Both the position numbers and the translations under genes were made by a program. Of a DNA stretch of 64,000 nucleotides, positions 26,901 through 36,369 are shown one piece after another. This DNA comes from Coriobacteriia bacterium (GTDB lineage Bacteria; Actinomycetota; Coriobacteriia; Anaerosomatales; Anaerosomataceae). Every line of letters starts with the position of its first letter. Position 1 is the stretch's first letter. The stretch covers positions 182,254-246,253 of the forward strand of contig JAUSBK010000001.1 of assembly GCA_030652115.1 (NCBI GenBank), read 5' to 3'. Under the pieces are notes generated by a model that did no database searches, was not told where the DNA came from, and worked only from the letters and a program-made list of their open reading frames with translations.

Positions 26901-29900
26901 GGTGAGCAACATGCGCGAGGCCAGACGCAGGAACGTGACCGACTCCTCCGGCGTGATGCCGAGGTCGCGGAGCTCGATCTGGCTGGTGGACCATGCGAGG
27001 TCCGCCGCCCGCTGAGCCGTGACGATGTCCTGGTACTTCTCGGCGAGCGTGAGTGCCCGTTCGCGCGAGTCGGTCACGCCGGTGATGAAGGCCAGCCGCA
27101 CGGTCTCGCCGGGCGCCACCACCACGGGCTGGCGGATGGAGCAGATCGGGTCGAGCACCGCGCCGGTCGTGCCGGTGAGCCGGGCATCGTCCCAGATCGC
27201 GTGCGCGCTTGACGGCGTGCGCAGCCTGCCGAGGAACGCCGCCCGGTCGGTCTCGTAGGACCACGAGCAGCTGCCACGCGTCTCGCAGGCGAGCGTGTGG
27301 AAGCCCCAGTGGCGCCACTCGTGCTCCGAGCGCGGCCGGCGCGTGAACAGCAGCGTTCGGAGCTCGTCGACCGCCTCGGTCTCTACGAACAGGTTGCTGT
27401 ACGCCTTGTGTGCGTGGTCGGCGCCCTGGGGGGCGAGCGTCACCTCGAGGTACGACGTGACCTCGAGGGCGAGCGGCGCGTGGCCATGGTTGGCGATCGT
27501 GAGCCGCCGGACCTCGAGGTCGTCTTCGGGCGAGACGATCACCTCGGTGTGCGTCTCGACGTCGCCGTCGAGCCGTCGATAGTCCGCCTTGTCCGCCGAG
27601 AAGGTCACGTGGTAGTCGTCGGGCTCGGCGAGCGACGGCTGGAACGTGGCCGACCACACCCGGCCGGTCCCCACGTCTTTGAGGTAGAAGAACGTGCCCC
27701 AGCAGTCGCGGGTGATGTCCTCGCGATAGCGGGTGACGGTGCGATCCGCCCAGCGGCTGTACCCGCCGCCGCCGTTGGTGACCATGACCGAGTAGTTGCC
27801 GTTCGAGAGGAAGTGGGTGGCCGGCACGCGCGTGTCTGCCAGGGGATAGGCGCGGGTCACAGGCGGCGGCGTCTCTCGCACCGACCGCACGAACTCGACC
27901 TCTTCCACACGAGGCTGGGCGAGCTGGATGCGCCGAGGCACGCGCTCCTGGAGCAGCAGTTCGGCCGAGCCGACGAGCGGATCGGCGTGGAAGCGGTCCT
28001 GCATCCGGAAGTCGGTGAGCATGTTGCCGAGCGACACGAAGCACATGCCCTGATGGTGCGCCATGTATGCGCGTACGATGGCCCGCTCCTTGCCGGCGGG
28101 GACGCGGCCCGGCGTATAGTCGATGGCCTCGTAGAAACCGTACCGCCCCTCGGCACCCTGGCCCGCAAGCACGGCCATGTTGTCGAGTGCCTCGCGCGGC
28201 GCGACCATGAGCGCGAGCACGGTGGCGTACGGGGCGATCACCACGTCCGCCGAGAGACCCCGCTTGAGACCGAGGCCGGGAACGCCGAACGCCTGGTACT
28301 GGTAGGTGAGATCGACGTCCTTGGCGTTGAACGCGGACTCGGAGACGCCCCACGGCACGCCGCGCTGGCCGCCGTACTGGATCTGCCGACGCACGACGCT
28401 CTTATAGGTGCGGTCGAGGAGAGTAGTCGGCCAGCTCTTCATCACCAGCAGCGGCATAAGGTACTCGAACATGCTCGCGCTCCAACTCACGAGCGCCGTC
28501 CCGCCCTCGGTGCGCGTGATCGCGCGGCCGAGCCGGAACCAGTGCTCCTGCGGGATCTCGCCTTTGGCCACGGCGAGGAAGCTTGCGAGGCGGCACTCGC
28601 TCGCGAGCATGTCGTAGTAGGAGTCATCGAGGCGGCCTTCGGCGGCGTTGAAGCCGATCGAGAACAGCAGCCGACTCTCGGCGAAGAGCATCGCGAAGTC
28701 GGTGTGGTTCCACATCTCGCGAACGATGTCCGCGCCGAGGCGGAGTTCGGCGAGGAGTGCCACCGCCGCGCTGCGACCGCCGCGGATGCCGGCTGCCACG
28801 CGCACGGCCCACTGCGCGTCCCTGCTGTCGCCGGCGGCGAGGGCATCGAGCGCGACAAGCGCGGCTTCGAGGCCTTCGGCGAGTCCGACGAGGCTCGGCA
28901 CGAAGGACAGCAGCGGGGCAAGTGCCGGATCCGGCACGCCTGCATGCGAGCCGGCAGCAGCGAGGACCTCGCGCGCCCACGGCGCACAGGTTCCGATGAG
29001 ATCGAGAGGCGCGCGCACCGCTGCAGCCGCGTCGCGAACCGATGCGGCTGCCCACGCGAGTGCGACGTTCTCGGGATCGGTGCGCATGACCGACGCCATG
29101 CGGCCTTCGAGGGTGCCGGTGAGCGCGGCGAGCCCCTCGAGAGAGGCGAGCCATTCGCCGAGGTTCTCGGGCGGCGTGTCCAGGCTGATGCGGCGGATGA
29201 CCTCTTCGAGCGCCGTGCGTACCTCCGAGAGGGTGCTGTTGCCGCCCGACGACGACCGTGCGGCCTGGAGGTCCTCGAGCGCAAGCCGCACCGTATCGGC
29301 GATCCCGTCGAGTGTGGCGATGTCGAGCAGCGGCCGTTCGGAGATCTCGAGCATCGCCACGCGGAGCGCCACCAGGTGGCCGGCCAGGTTCCCCGAGTCG
29401 ACCGTGGAGACGTAGGTGGGCCTGAGCGGCTGAAGCGTGCGGGTGTCGTACCAGTTGTAGAAATGTCCGCGGAAGCGTTCCATGCCGGTGAGCGTCGTGA
29501 GCGTCCGGGAAACGCTTTCGACGAACCCCGAGACGGTCAGATAGCCGAGGTCGTAGGCGGACACGTACGACAGAAGCTGAAGACCCATGTTCGTGGGTGA
29601 GGTGCGGTGCGCCACCTCATCCTTCGGGTCCTCCTGGTAGTTGTCGGGTGCGAGGTAGTGGTCCTCGGGCGTGACGAAGGTGAGGAAGAAGCGCCAGGTC
29701 AGGCGCGCGACACGCCGCATCACGGCCACGTCGGCGGGCGTCACCCCGGAATCGGGCTCGGGCGTGGGCGTGCTGGCGCGCCACGCGGCCGCGGGCGCTC
29801 CGAGCCACAGCAGGAGGAGTGGGGTGGCCGCGAGCAGTGCCATGAGGCCGCCCGGGCCGAGCGCGATCGGCACTCCAGCCGCGAGGGTGATCGCGCCTGC

Positions 29901-32744
29901 AGGCCACATGCGTCGCACGAAGGCGGAGAGCGTCGAGTTGCCGATCCGTCGCTCGGACTCGGCGGCGGTCTCCCACTCCAGCAAGTTGCGGTGCGAGACG
30001 GTCATCCGCCACAGCGCGCGGACGATCGCGTCGGTCATCACGTACGCCTGGTGCGGCAGAACCGCGATGTTCAGCGCGTTGCGGAGCAGGTCGCGCCGCA
30101 TGTCCGAGACGAACGTCGTCCGGTCGCTGCGCGTGTCGCGCGGCGGGCGACGGAAGAGCATCGAGTCCAGGAGGCCGAAGTAGAGCGGGAAGCCGAGGAG
30201 CGCCAGCACGAGCAGGAGCCACGCCCAGTGTCCTTCGGACAGCACTGCGAATCCCGCGAGCGAGAAGAGCATCATCAGCGGCGGATAGAGACTCCGCCGC
30301 AGGTTGTCCACGATCTTCCAGCGATGCAGCCGCGTGAGCGGGTTCTTCTGGCGTCCGTCGGGCGTCGGGACGCGCGGGAAGAGCCATGGCAGGGTCTGCC
30401 AGTCACCGCGCACCCACCGGTGGAGCCGCGCGCAGTGCGAGATGTAGCTCGCGGGCTGGTCGTCGAGCACCTCCACGTCCGAGGCGAGCGCGGTCCGCAG
30501 GTACGAGCCTTCGAGCAGATCGTGGCTGAGCAGCGTGTTTTCGCAGAAGCGGTCGCCGAGCGCCGCATTGAAGATGTCCACCTCGAAGATGCCCTTGCCG
30601 GTGAACGAACCCTCGCCGAAGACGTCCTGGTACGTGTCGGACACGGCGCCCGCGTATGGGTCGACGCCGGTGATCCCCGAGTAGAGCCACGCGAACAGGC
30701 TGCCGCCAGCGCCTTCAAGTGACATCGACACCCGCGGTTGGACGAGGCCGTAGCCGCGCCGGACCGTGCGCGTGACCGGGTCGAGATGCGCGCGGTTGAG
30801 CGGGTGAGCGATCGTGGAGATCAGCTTGCGGGCGCCATCACGCGGGATCACGGTGTCGGTGTCGAGCGTGATGACGAACGTCAGGCCGGGGAAGATGGCC
30901 GAGTCAGCCTCCACGACCTCGAACGACGTATCGGTGGCACCCCGGAGCAAGCTGCAGAACTCGGTGAGCGCGCCGCGCTTGCGCTCCCAGCCCATCCAGG
31001 TCTTGTCGTGCTCGCTCCAGGTGCGTCCGCGCACGAATAGCCCGAACGGGCGCTCGCCGGGCAGACCATAGCGGTCGTTGAGGATCGCGATACCGCGACG
31101 TGCGGCCTCGATGATCGCGTCGTCCGGCGGCGTCCGCTGCTCGGCTGCGCCTTTGAGGTCCGCAAGCACCGCGAACCGGACGTTGTGGTCCGTGTTCGCC
31201 AGGTAGCCGATCTCCATGTTGTCGATGACGTGCTGGGCGGATTTCGCCGAGGTGAGCAGTGCCGTGTATACGACCATCGTGCAGTGGGCGCCCGACACGG
31301 GATGGCGGTGGTCGATCTTGGGCAGGGTCCGCGCAGGCCACACCCATGCGGCGAGGCGGTTGACCACCGTGAGGGCCACCTCGGAGACCGGCACGATCGA
31401 AAGGAGCCCGAGTGCGACCGCAGGCCAGACGCCTGCGGTCACGGCGTAGGTCACTGCGGCGCATCCGCCCGCAAGTAGGGCGGTGAACAATCCGAGCATG
31501 CTCCAGTAGATCGTGCCGCGCGCAGCGAGGGGCCCGCGGTAGAGACGCTCGCGGGGGTGTGGGCGGTAGCCGATGCTTTGCTCGAAGCGGTATCGCCCGG
31601 CGCTGACCAGGTGGAAGCCGACGTGGCTGCGCAGTCCGTCTGCGGCATCGAGGCGCAATGCCTCGAGGGAGTGGCTGATGACGGCCTCGGCGACCTCGAT
31701 CTCGCCGTGCTCGCATCGGCGGGCGATGCTCTCGATTGCGTGCCGGTAGCGGTCGCGGCTGACAAAGTCCATGCGAGGATACACGCCGGCCGGATCCTCA
31801 CGGAGGATGTGCTCAACGAGACTCGCGTCCTCGAAGAACTCGCGCCACTCGAAGCCGTCCATGAACCGGACGCTCGTGATGGCATTGGCGACCGAGACCT
31901 GATCGGCTGCCTGCTGCTGGTGCGTGGCCTGCGTGAGCCGGGCGAGATCGTCGCCGCGCCGCTCGAGCGTGGACTGAAGCCAGTCTGCGAGTGGCGCAAG
32001 CACCACCTCCTGGCCGGCGAGCCGCTGGGAGAGCCGCACGAGGAACGGCGCGGGCATCTCAACGTGAACGCCGTCGAGTTCAGCGATGCGCGCGGCGACC
32101 GCCTCGGGACCCTCATCGGCCGCGACGATGATGCTGTCCGCGAACCGGTTGCCGCCCACGATGGCCTGATGGGCCTCCAGGACACGCCGGGCCAGCCGCC
32201 GCAGGTCTTCGATGAGGGCGATGCGAAGCATGATCGGCACTGCCCAGACCTCGCCGATCGAGAGCGGCGAGACATCCTGGTAGGCCATGATGAACAGCTC
32301 GAGGCCCTCGCGGTCCACGCGCGCATCGGTGTGCACCACGAGCGCGACGATCGCCTCGAAGATGCGGGGGTACGCAGCGAACTCGCCGTTCTCGAGCCGG
32401 GGAAGCTCGGCGCCGTAGTTTGCCGGCAGGTCATCGCGGACCAGTGTGATCTGCTCCTCGATGAGGTAGAAGTTATCGAGAAGCCACTCGGCAGCGGGGG
32501 ACACGGGCGTGTCGTCGCGGATATCGGCAGCGAGTATGCGGTACACGCCGGCCAGTTCCCGCCCGGCAGCGTCGATCAGCTTCAGCAGGGGTGTCTTCGC
32601 CCGGGTGCTCGAGCGAGTCCACGCCTGGGAACGGGCGAGTTCCCGGGCCGCCGATGCGAGGCGGTCCATGCCGAGGAGTTCGCCGCGGAGAGGCTCGTCA
32701 CCTTCGGGAAGCGGAATGCCGTTCGGCTCTCCGGTGCGATCCAT
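23982..32744 (-). CDS. Giant cyclic beta-glucan synthase-like protein (NdvB/ChvB-like; GT84 + GH94 domains)
   Basis: A 2,920-residue membrane enzyme resembling cyclic beta-1,2-glucan synthases, which polymerise UDP-glucose, cyclise the chain and trim it with a phosphorylase domain. Two hydrophobic regions lie near residues 405-460 and 818-988. The glycosyltransferase core between them has LDTDTVIPRDG (about 628) and HRWVRGDWQ (about 778). A glucoamylase-like domain begins near 1010 (FLTFVTPEDHYLAPDNYQ). The C-terminal half holds two glycan-phosphorylase-type beta-sandwich regions and a GH94 catalytic domain with GGDWNDGMNRVG near 2595. The ATG at 32744 follows GGGAGAGAC. The gene stands alone. 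It is within the NdvB size range and looks intact. Osmoprotection or surface glycan synthesis is likely. Confidence 0.9.
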   Translation of the reverse strand: MDRTGEPNGIPLPEGDEPLRGELLGMDRLASAARELARSQAWTRSSTRAKTPLLKLIDAAGRELAGVYRILAADIRDDTPVSPAAEWLLDNFYLIEEQITLVRDDLPANYGAELPRLENGEFAAYPRIFEAIVALVVHTDARVDREGLELFIMAYQDVSPLSIGEVWAVPIMLRIALIEDLRRLARRVLEAHQAIVGGNRFADSIIVAADEGPEAVAARIAELDGVHVEMPAPFLVRLSQRLAGQEVVLAPLADWLQSTLERRGDDLARLTQATHQQQAADQVSVANAITSVRFMDGFEWREFFEDASLVEHILREDPAGVYPRMDFVSRDRYRHAIESIARRCEHGEIEVAEAVISHSLEALRLDAADGLRSHVGFHLVSAGRYRFEQSIGYRPHPRERLYRGPLAARGTIYWSMLGLFTALLAGGCAAVTYAVTAGVWPAVALGLLSIVPVSEVALTVVNRLAAWVWPARTLPKIDHRHPVSGAHCTMVVYTALLTSAKSAQHVIDNMEIGYLANTDHNVRFAVLADLKGAAEQRTPPDDAIIEAARRGIAILNDRYGLPGERPFGLFVRGRTWSEHDKTWMGWERKRGALTEFCSLLRGATDTSFEVVEADSAIFPGLTFVITLDTDTVIPRDGARKLISTIAHPLNRAHLDPVTRTVRRGYGLVQPRVSMSLEGAGGSLFAWLYSGITGVDPYAGAVSDTYQDVFGEGSFTGKGIFEVDIFNAALGDRFCENTLLSHDLLEGSYLRTALASDVEVLDDQPASYISHCARLHRWVRGDWQTLPWLFPRVPTPDGRQKNPLTRLHRWKIVDNLRRSLYPPLMMLFSLAGFAVLSEGHWAWLLLVLALLGFPLYFGLLDSMLFRRPPRDTRSDRTTFVSDMRRDLLRNALNIAVLPHQAYVMTDAIVRALWRMTVSHRNLLEWETAAESERRIGNSTLSAFVRRMWPAGAITLAAGVPIALGPGGLMALLAATPLLLLWLGAPAAAWRASTPTPEPDSGVTPADVAVMRRVARLTWRFFLTFVTPEDHYLAPDNYQEDPKDEVAHRTSPTNMGLQLLSYVSAYDLGYLTVSGFVESVSRTLTTLTGMERFRGHFYNWYDTRTLQPLRPTYVSTVDSGNLAGHLVALRVAMLEISERPLLDIATLDGIADTVRLALEDLQAARSSSGGNSTLSEVRTALEEVIRRISLDTPPENLGEWLASLEGLAALTGTLEGRMASVMRTDPENVALAWAAASVRDAAAAVRAPLDLIGTCAPWAREVLAAAGSHAGVPDPALAPLLSFVPSLVGLAEGLEAALVALDALAAGDSRDAQWAVRVAAGIRGGRSAAVALLAELRLGADIVREMWNHTDFAMLFAESRLLFSIGFNAAEGRLDDSYYDMLASECRLASFLAVAKGEIPQEHWFRLGRAITRTEGGTALVSWSASMFEYLMPLLVMKSWPTTLLDRTYKSVVRRQIQYGGQRGVPWGVSESAFNAKDVDLTYQYQAFGVPGLGLKRGLSADVVIAPYATVLALMVAPREALDNMAVLAGQGAEGRYGFYEAIDYTPGRVPAGKERAIVRAYMAHHQGMCFVSLGNMLTDFRMQDRFHADPLVGSAELLLQERVPRRIQLAQPRVEEVEFVRSVRETPPPVTRAYPLADTRVPATHFLSNGNYSVMVTNGGGGYSRWADRTVTRYREDITRDCWGTFFYLKDVGTGRVWSATFQPSLAEPDDYHVTFSADKADYRRLDGDVETHTEVIVSPEDDLEVRRLTIANHGHAPLALEVTSYLEVTLAPQGADHAHKAYSNLFVETEAVDELRTLLFTRRPRSEHEWRHWGFHTLACETRGSCSWSYETDRAAFLGRLRTPSSAHAIWDDARLTGTTGAVLDPICSIRQPVVVAPGETVRLAFITGVTDSRERALTLAEKYQDIVTAQRAADLAWSTSQIELRDLGITPEESVTFLRLASRMLLTDPYSRIKCLTETENRLGMSGLWQIGISGDDPILLVTIDRLEEAPIVRQALLAHQYWRSKGFVSDLVILNTKPSAYSSELDGRLRMLMRTAHALQLADKPGGVHLRTADQMAPEVRNLLESVSRVLITGDGGPIALQLNQRARYPEHPDRFVPTRQAEAYPVTPVTRPTLAFDNGYGGYNREREEYVIVLDGRRTTPAPWVNVIATPRFGTLVSEAGIGCTWAENSHENRITTWNNDPVSDGSGECIYLRDEETGEFWSPTPLPVWEDGTYIVRHGRGYSRFEHEGHGISHALDWFVAATDPVRIARLRLTNTGDRARRISATHFVEWSLGDSRSKAQQRVVTWWDENAEMLMAHSWFNLDFPGRPAFVACSGMVGSYTASRTEFIGRNGIPASPEAMRRRNLGAQTGRFHDNCGALMHTLELAPGETAEVVFMLGQCETIEDAHTLVTRLRAPGAAESELEAARAQWRGLLGTIQARTPDERLDFMVNGAALYQSLGCRVWGRTATYQSSGAYGFRDQLQDSLALLDVRPELAREVIVEASRRQFPEGDVLHWWQPVSGRGVRTRFVDDRHWLAYVTAEYVLATGDTSVLDVETPYLEGAVVPADREDLYLQPNPSLEVASVYDHCMAALRLAPLGMHGLPLMGGGDWNDGMNRVGIGGQGESVWMAWFLDVTFRSFAEVCTLRGDTESAAELRARADALISAIERSAWDGSWYRRAFFDDGTPLGTAEAAECRIDAIAQAWSVLSGRADRDRARRAMESVEEQLVRWDDGLIRLLTPPFDAMQHDPGYIKGYVPGVRENGGQYTHAALWVALAYARLGDGDEAVSLLDLLNPLSHALDAEAVERYKVEPYVVAADVYAVDPHTGRGGWTWYTGSAAWFFQVAVRGILGLRTVAESGTRYLEFDPCIPKDWDRYSMTYRFGTTTYAITVENPRGVNRGVSHVTLDGQRLAGVRVALTDDGATHEVVVGLIGA

Positions 32745-32908
32745 GCCCTGTCTCTCCCGTGTCCGAGCGACACGTGTTTGGATGCGGCGGGGTCCACTGC
32801 ACATTGTGCCACGTTTGAGCGTCGGCGGGCGTCGGGGCGAATGCGGCACGCAGGTTGCTTGGGCTGATAGCGCGGACTCCGGTGAGCCGCGCCGAACGAG
32901 GGAGTGAG

Positions 32909-33607
32909 ATGAGTCGCGCGAAGTGGATCGCCCTTGCGGTGGGGCTCGTCGTGTTGGTTGCGGCGGCGTTCACCCTGGGCTCAAGTGGCGCGTCGGGTGG
33001 CCTCGTCGACAGCGGTGAACTGCAGGAGCTCATCGGCGACGGCGTTCGGTTGGTGGACGTACGCACGGTGGGCGAGTTCGAGATGGGGCACATCCCCGGA
33101 GCGCTGAACGTGCCGATGAGCGAGCTCGCGGCAGCGGCGGCATCATGGGACACGGGCGAGCCGATTGCCCTCTACTGTGCGACGGGGAGCCGAAGCGCCG
33201 AGGCGGCGTCGACGCTGCGTTCGCTCGGTTTCGAGGCCGTTTACGACCTCGGCGGCGGTATCGCGGTCTGGGGCGGCGAGATCGAGGACGGCTCGGCGGC
33301 CGTGGCCGCGGCCGAGCCCTCGACATCGGGGCTTCCGGTGATGTACGAGTTCTACACAGACTGGTGACCCAGCTGCCAAGCGATGGCGCCTGTGGTCGAC
33401 AGGCTTACTGATGAGTACGAAGGCACCGTCGAGATTCGCGCCCTGAATGTCGAAAACGACGCGGCGGCGGCCCAGCTCGCTTCGAGTTTCCGGGTGCAGT
33501 ACGTCCCCACCTTCGTCTTCGTGGGCGCCGACGGCACCACGACCGAGACGCTCGTGGGCGAGGTCTCCGAAGATGCGCTGCGCGAGACGCTCGACGCCCT
33601 GAAGTAG
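32909..33607 (+). CDS. Rhodanese-thioredoxin fusion with in-frame TGA (probable selenocysteine), membrane-anchored
   Basis: One continuous frame of 233 codons is interrupted only by TGA at 33365-33367 (codon 153). Residues 6-23 are a signal anchor. Residues about 33-125 are a rhodanese domain (LVDVRTVGEFEMGHIPGALN; active-site loop CATGSR with Cys90; DLGGGIAVWGGE). After a short linker comes a thioredoxin fold: YEFYTDW, then the TGA, then PSCQAMAPVV, and the cis-proline YVPTFVF (Pro200). The TGA replaces exactly the first cysteine of the CxxC site, giving W-U-P-S-C with Cys156 as partner. A SECIS-like hairpin follows at 33388-33404. The start ATG 32909 has AGGGAG upstream. Reading through as selenocysteine fits far better than a nonsense mutation, because the reading frame and the thioredoxin residues after it are intact. 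An extracytoplasmic redox or sulfur-transfer role is likely. Confidence 0.85.
33388..33404 (+). promoter_or_regulatory. SECIS-like hairpin downstream of the TGA codon
   Basis: GCCTGT (33388-33393) pairs with ACAGGC (33399-33404) around the loop GGTCG. The loop starts 26 bases after the TGA. Bacterial selenocysteine insertion elements lie immediately 3' of the UGA and have a short stem and an apical loop with G in the first two positions. The E. coli fdhF loop also contains GGUC. Position and loop fit; SelB recognition cannot be proved by eye. Confidence 0.65.
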
Positions 33608-34013
33608 CCTGAGCGTTCGGGCAGGTATGCCGCGCGTGCAGGTGGGTACGAACTTCTTGAGGACGCAACAGGGCGTCCTGCTCCGTTCTTTGAAGCGAGG
33701 TGACCGTATCGGTCAGCAACGGTGTCTGTTGTTTACCACCGGGGTGGTCGATGAAGGATCCCGCAGGACACGTGCGTAAGAGAGCGTTCGTTCGTGTACC
33801 GTTCGCTTCAACTCGATTGAGTGCGTGTTCATACAGTTCACTACGTTCGTGGAAGACCACGTGGAGTGCGGGGTACCGGGCATAAGCCTCTGGAATCCGT
33901 AGGGGTGCGGCCGGGAGGCGGGAATGCGTCTGCCGGGCCAAGAGCTCCTCAGGATGGCCCTTTGGAGGGGCGACTTGGGCGGTGCGAAGGCCGCCCCGGT
34001 GTCTAGATTCGAC
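33608..34013. other. Gene-free region rich in short hairpins; possible structured RNA
   Basis: About 400 bases lie between the selenoprotein-like gene and the glnB terminator, with no credible protein-coding frame. Several short perfect hairpins follow each other: GGACGC/GCGTCC (33661-33678), TGACCG/CGGTCA (about 33702-33716), ACCAC/GTGGT (33735-33748) and GGGCGG/CCGCCC (33977-33996). Base composition is less GC-rich than neighbouring genes. I could not match it to tmRNA, RNase P RNA, SRP RNA or a riboswitch I know. It may be a non-coding RNA on either strand or the relic of a gene. Confidence 0.35.
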
Positions 34014-34064
34014 AAGCGGCGGGCGCGCATGTGCGCACCCGCCGCTTCTGCGTCCGAAACGCAG
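34014..34064 (-). terminator. Tandem hairpins after glnB
   Basis: AAGCGGCGGG (34014-34023) pairs with CCCGCCGCTT (34038-34047), with an inner GCGC/GCGC stem. A second small hairpin CTGCGT/ACGCAG follows at 34048-34064. They directly abut the glnB stop codon on the minus strand. Neither has a T-tract; termination or mRNA protection is inferred. Confidence 0.7.
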
Positions 34065-34065
34065 G

Positions 34066-36026
<1,961 letters not shown>

Positions 36027-36197
36027 GTGTACCGCCTCCCTCGTTCCAGAAGTCCGAACGGAGGCGCACCGCCTCCCGCCCACCACGCTAGGAGCCGGGC
36101 GTTTCGCGGGTGTTTCCCTTCCGGGGCGCGTCAGATAAATGAAGAAGGCACGGATGTTGCGGGTCCGTGTCGGTGCCCCGCAGGTCCTCAGGGGTGC

Positions 36198-36203
36198 TAT
36201 ACT
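36198..36203 (+). promoter_or_regulatory. -10 element of the tRNA-Ala promoter
   Basis: TATACT at 36198-36203 lies 28 bases before the mature tRNA-Ala 5' end. A standard -35 is not obvious. It is the only promoter-like element in the short divergent gap between amt and the tRNA. Confidence 0.5.
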
Positions 36204-36230
36204 GCCGTCCTGCCGCGGTAGCGGAGCCAC

Positions 36231-36305
36231 GGGCGAGTGGCGCAACGGGAGCGCACCTGCCTTGCACGCAGGGGGTTGTCGGTTCGAATCCGATCTCGTC
36301 CACCA
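36231..36305 (+). tRNA. tRNA-Ala (anticodon TGC)
   Basis: The acceptor stem GGGCGAG pairs with CTCGTCC. The anticodon arm is CCTGC-CTTGCAC-GCAGG with anticodon TGC. The T-arm contains GGTTCGAATCC. CCA is encoded at 36303-36305. A terminator hairpin follows at 36316. Confidence 0.96.
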
Positions 36306-36315
36306 GACATGCATG

Positions 36316-36350
36316 CGGCCGGTCACCCGATGGGGGACCGGCCGTTTCTT
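36316..36350 (+). terminator. Intrinsic terminator after tRNA-Ala
   Basis: CGGCCGGTC (36316-36324) pairs with GACCGGCCG (36336-36344), followed by TTTCTT. It begins 11 bases after the tRNA. Confidence 0.88.
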
Positions 36351-36369
36351 GGCTTCGGACGCGTGCGGG

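Noticed and set aside
26515-29600. Long open frames of more than 600 codons within the glucan synthase gene, on both strands
   Set aside because: They are shadow frames caused by high GC at third positions. Their translations are Arg/His/Gly-rich without domain structure, while the minus-strand 2,920-residue frame is full of family motifs.
33365-33367. Ordinary stop codon ending a short rhodanese gene, with a separate small thioredoxin-like gene after it, or a nonsense mutation in a pseudogene
   Set aside because: The frame is continuous on both sides, the TGA coincides with the redox Cys, the downstream part has no own ribosome binding site before ATG 33383, and a SECIS-like hairpin follows. 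A sequencing error remains possible.
33700-33885. Small open frame in the gap after the selenoprotein-like gene
   Set aside because: It has no ribosome binding site, its composition is unlike other genes here, and it spans several of the hairpins; it is not supported as coding.
34000-34020. GATTCGAC resembling the 5' start of tmRNA
   Set aside because: The tag-peptide frame and the tRNA-like 3' end of tmRNA are absent, and a terminator follows at once.
36027-36326. Longer N-terminus of the ammonium transporter
   Set aside because: It would overlap the tRNA-Ala and precede the signal sequence by 100 residues; AGGGAGG marks ATG 36026.
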